Assembly (NCBI GenBank): GCA_025459195.1
Contig: JALORF010000033.1
Coordinates: forward strand, 1-33,319
Direction: 5' to 3'
DNA from: Beijerinckiaceae bacterium
GTDB taxonomy: Bacteria; Pseudomonadota; Alphaproteobacteria; Rhizobiales; Beijerinckiaceae
Length of the DNA: 33,319 nucleotides
Every line of letters begins with the position of its first letter. The first letter of the stretch is position 1. A program made the translations under genes and the position numbers. This document shows positions 32,426 through 33,319 of this stretch, piece after piece. A model generated the notes under the pieces. It saw only the letters and a program-made list of their open reading frames with translations, was not told the DNA's origin and searched no databases.

Positions 32426-33154
32426 GTGACGACAAACCTACCTTCCGATTTTTACTTTATGGATGAAGCACGAATCGTCGCCGCGCATGATATTTTGATC
32501 GCGCAAGATCCCGAGTTGAAGTCACATGCGGAGCTCATAAACCGTTGTTTGGAGTTCATAGATTGGCTTTTGAGGCTCGAAAATCATCAGGATAGCGAAC
32601 ACCTAGCCTTGCTTCGGCTCGGCGTCCGGTGCTTCAACTCGTGCGGTGCAGCCTTGCGCTTGTTGCGATGTGGCCATTGGCAACCGACTATATTGATAAT
32701 TCGTGATCTCTACGAAACCCAGTTTCTGCTGGACCTACTCGCCCGCGATACCACGAAACTCAAAGCATGGCTGACGCTTTCAGCGAAGGAACGAAACAAA
32801 CAATTCAAGGCCGTAAGCATTCGCCAAGACCTCGATACGCGGGATGGGTTCAATGACAAAAAACGTGCGGAGCGCTATAAGATGCTGTCTACTTATGGGG
32901 CGCACGCGACCCCAGAAGGTTTCGACATCATTTCTCCTAACGGCATAACGAATATCGGCCCATACCCAGACCAAAAAATGCTTAAAAGCACTATTGAAGA
33001 GCTTGCAATGGTAACCGCGCATGCGGCTGCTACAATATCCCCGCTGGTGGAGCCAATTGATCAATACGGTTGGAATCGGAAGCTCGCGTTCATTGAGTCA
33101 CTCGAAGTATGGCGCAAGCGGTTCCTCAATCATGGCTCCGACAAATCGGATTAG
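32426..33154 (+). CDS. Protein of unknown function, possibly DUF5677-like; base composition unlike its neighbours
   Basis: 242 residues from the GTG at 32426; an ATG at 32459 (residue 12) is an alternative, and neither has a strong ribosome-binding site. It appears soluble and mostly helical, with LLRCGHWQPTILIIRDLYET (about residues 84-103) resembling the core of DUF5677-like proteins that have an R-x-LYE segment; I give this link low weight. No catalytic motif or membrane segment is clear. The gene is visibly more AT-rich and uses A/T-ending codons far more than the photosynthesis genes. It lies on the 3' side of a tRNA-Ile gene, a common landing site for foreign DNA. Recent acquisition is likely. 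Confidence 0.72.
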   Translation: MTTNLPSDFYFMDEARIVAAHDILIAQDPELKSHAELINRCLEFIDWLLRLENHQDSEHLALLRLGVRCFNSCGAALRLLRCGHWQPTILIIRDLYETQFLLDLLARDTTKLKAWLTLSAKERNKQFKAVSIRQDLDTRDGFNDKKRAERYKMLSTYGAHATPEGFDIISPNGITNIGPYPDQKMLKSTIEELAMVTAHAAATISPLVEPIDQYGWNRKLAFIESLEVWRKRFLNHGSDKSD

Positions 33155-33220
33155 CATGATCGAGTCGCCCTAGCGGTGAAAGCGAGTTGGTACAGAGTTG
33201 TGCGGATACCCACCGGGGAA

Positions 33221-33296
33221 TGGTGGGCCCTGCAGGACTCGAACCTGCAACCAGACCGTTATGAGCGGTCGGCTCTAACCATTGAGCTAAGGGCCC
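33221..33296 (-). tRNA. tRNA-Ile with CAT anticodon (tRNA-Ile2)
   Basis: On the minus strand a 76-base cloverleaf begins GGGCCCTTAGCTCAATGG and ends GGGCCCACCA with an encoded CCA. The 7-bp acceptor stem, GACCG/CGGTC anticodon stem, CTCATAA loop and GTTCGAGTC T-arm are all present. The CAT anticodon with this body closely resembles the Escherichia coli tRNA-Ile2 (ileX) type, whose C34 is changed to lysidine to read AUA, and not initiator or elongator tRNA-Met. Confidence 0.93.
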
Positions 33297-33319
33297 TTGA
33301 TCGTCAGATACGTGCGGGC

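Noticed and set aside
33155-33220. att-like direct repeat of the tRNA 3' end near the AT-rich gene
   Set aside because: I looked for TGGTGGGCCC-like sequence in 32257-33220 and found only short chance matches.
1-33319. CRISPR array, insertion sequence, transposase, integrase, prophage genes
   Set aside because: No regularly spaced repeats and no recognisable mobile-element proteins found on reading both strands.

Overview
The window is most of a bacteriochlorophyll a / carotenoid photosynthesis gene cluster (PGC) from a high-GC purple phototrophic or aerobic anoxygenic phototrophic alphaproteobacterium. Support comes from the order crtEF-bchCXYZ-pufQBALMC, a PufQ-like gene, a four-haem PufC, a complete crtCDEFIB carotenoid set (no crtA seen) and recurrent PpsR/CrtJ-type operators. 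A Hyphomicrobiales-type host is my guess, with low confidence at order level.

Layout. (1) 1-517, minus: 5' part of a membrane acyltransferase. (2) 780-11478, plus: one tightly packed, probably single operon, bchG - PucC-like carrier - bchP - tspO - bchI - bchD - bchO - crtI - crtB - a 50-residue membrane protein; most junctions overlap by 1-4 bases or are separated by a few. (3) 11681-14106, minus: crtD-crtC. (4) 14248-25328, plus: crtE-crtF, then bchC-bchX-bchY-bchZ, then pufQ-pufB-pufA-pufL-pufM-pufC. (5) 25527-27889, minus: bchE-bchJ. (6) 28078-29436, plus: hemN. (7) 29611-31461, minus: an LpxH-type diphosphatase and a GT4 glycosyltransferase. (8) 31609-32256, plus: a PmtA-type phospholipid methyltransferase. 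(9) a visibly AT-richer gene of unknown function and a tRNA-Ile(CAT) on the minus strand.

Together the genes cover anaerobic coproporphyrinogen oxidation (HemN), the cyclase step (BchE), Mg insertion (BchI, BchD; BchH not here), chlorin-to-bacteriochlorin reduction (BchXYZ), C3 side-chain oxidation (BchC), esterification and phytyl reduction (BchG, BchP), the spirilloxanthin-type carotenoid branch (CrtE, B, I, C, D, F) and the LH1-reaction-centre core (PufBALMC). bchFNBHLM, puhA, acsF and ppsR are not in the window, so the PGC continues elsewhere or is split.

Most notable: two perfect short tandem duplications, 31 bp near the 3' end of bchZ and 4 bp inside pufQ, lie about 300 bases apart and each shifts the reading frame by +1. 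Exact TGT-N12-ACA palindromes, all ending in TTGACA, sit before crtE/crtD, bchC, puf and bchE, and also between the LpxH-like gene and pmtA, suggesting that envelope-lipid genes belong to the same light/redox regulon. The bchE-hemN intergenic region carries an overlapping PpsR-like and FNR/FixK-like site. crtC has no ATG, GTG or TTG near its conserved N-terminus. Both LH1 polypeptides lack the usual alanine four residues before the bacteriochlorophyll-binding histidine.
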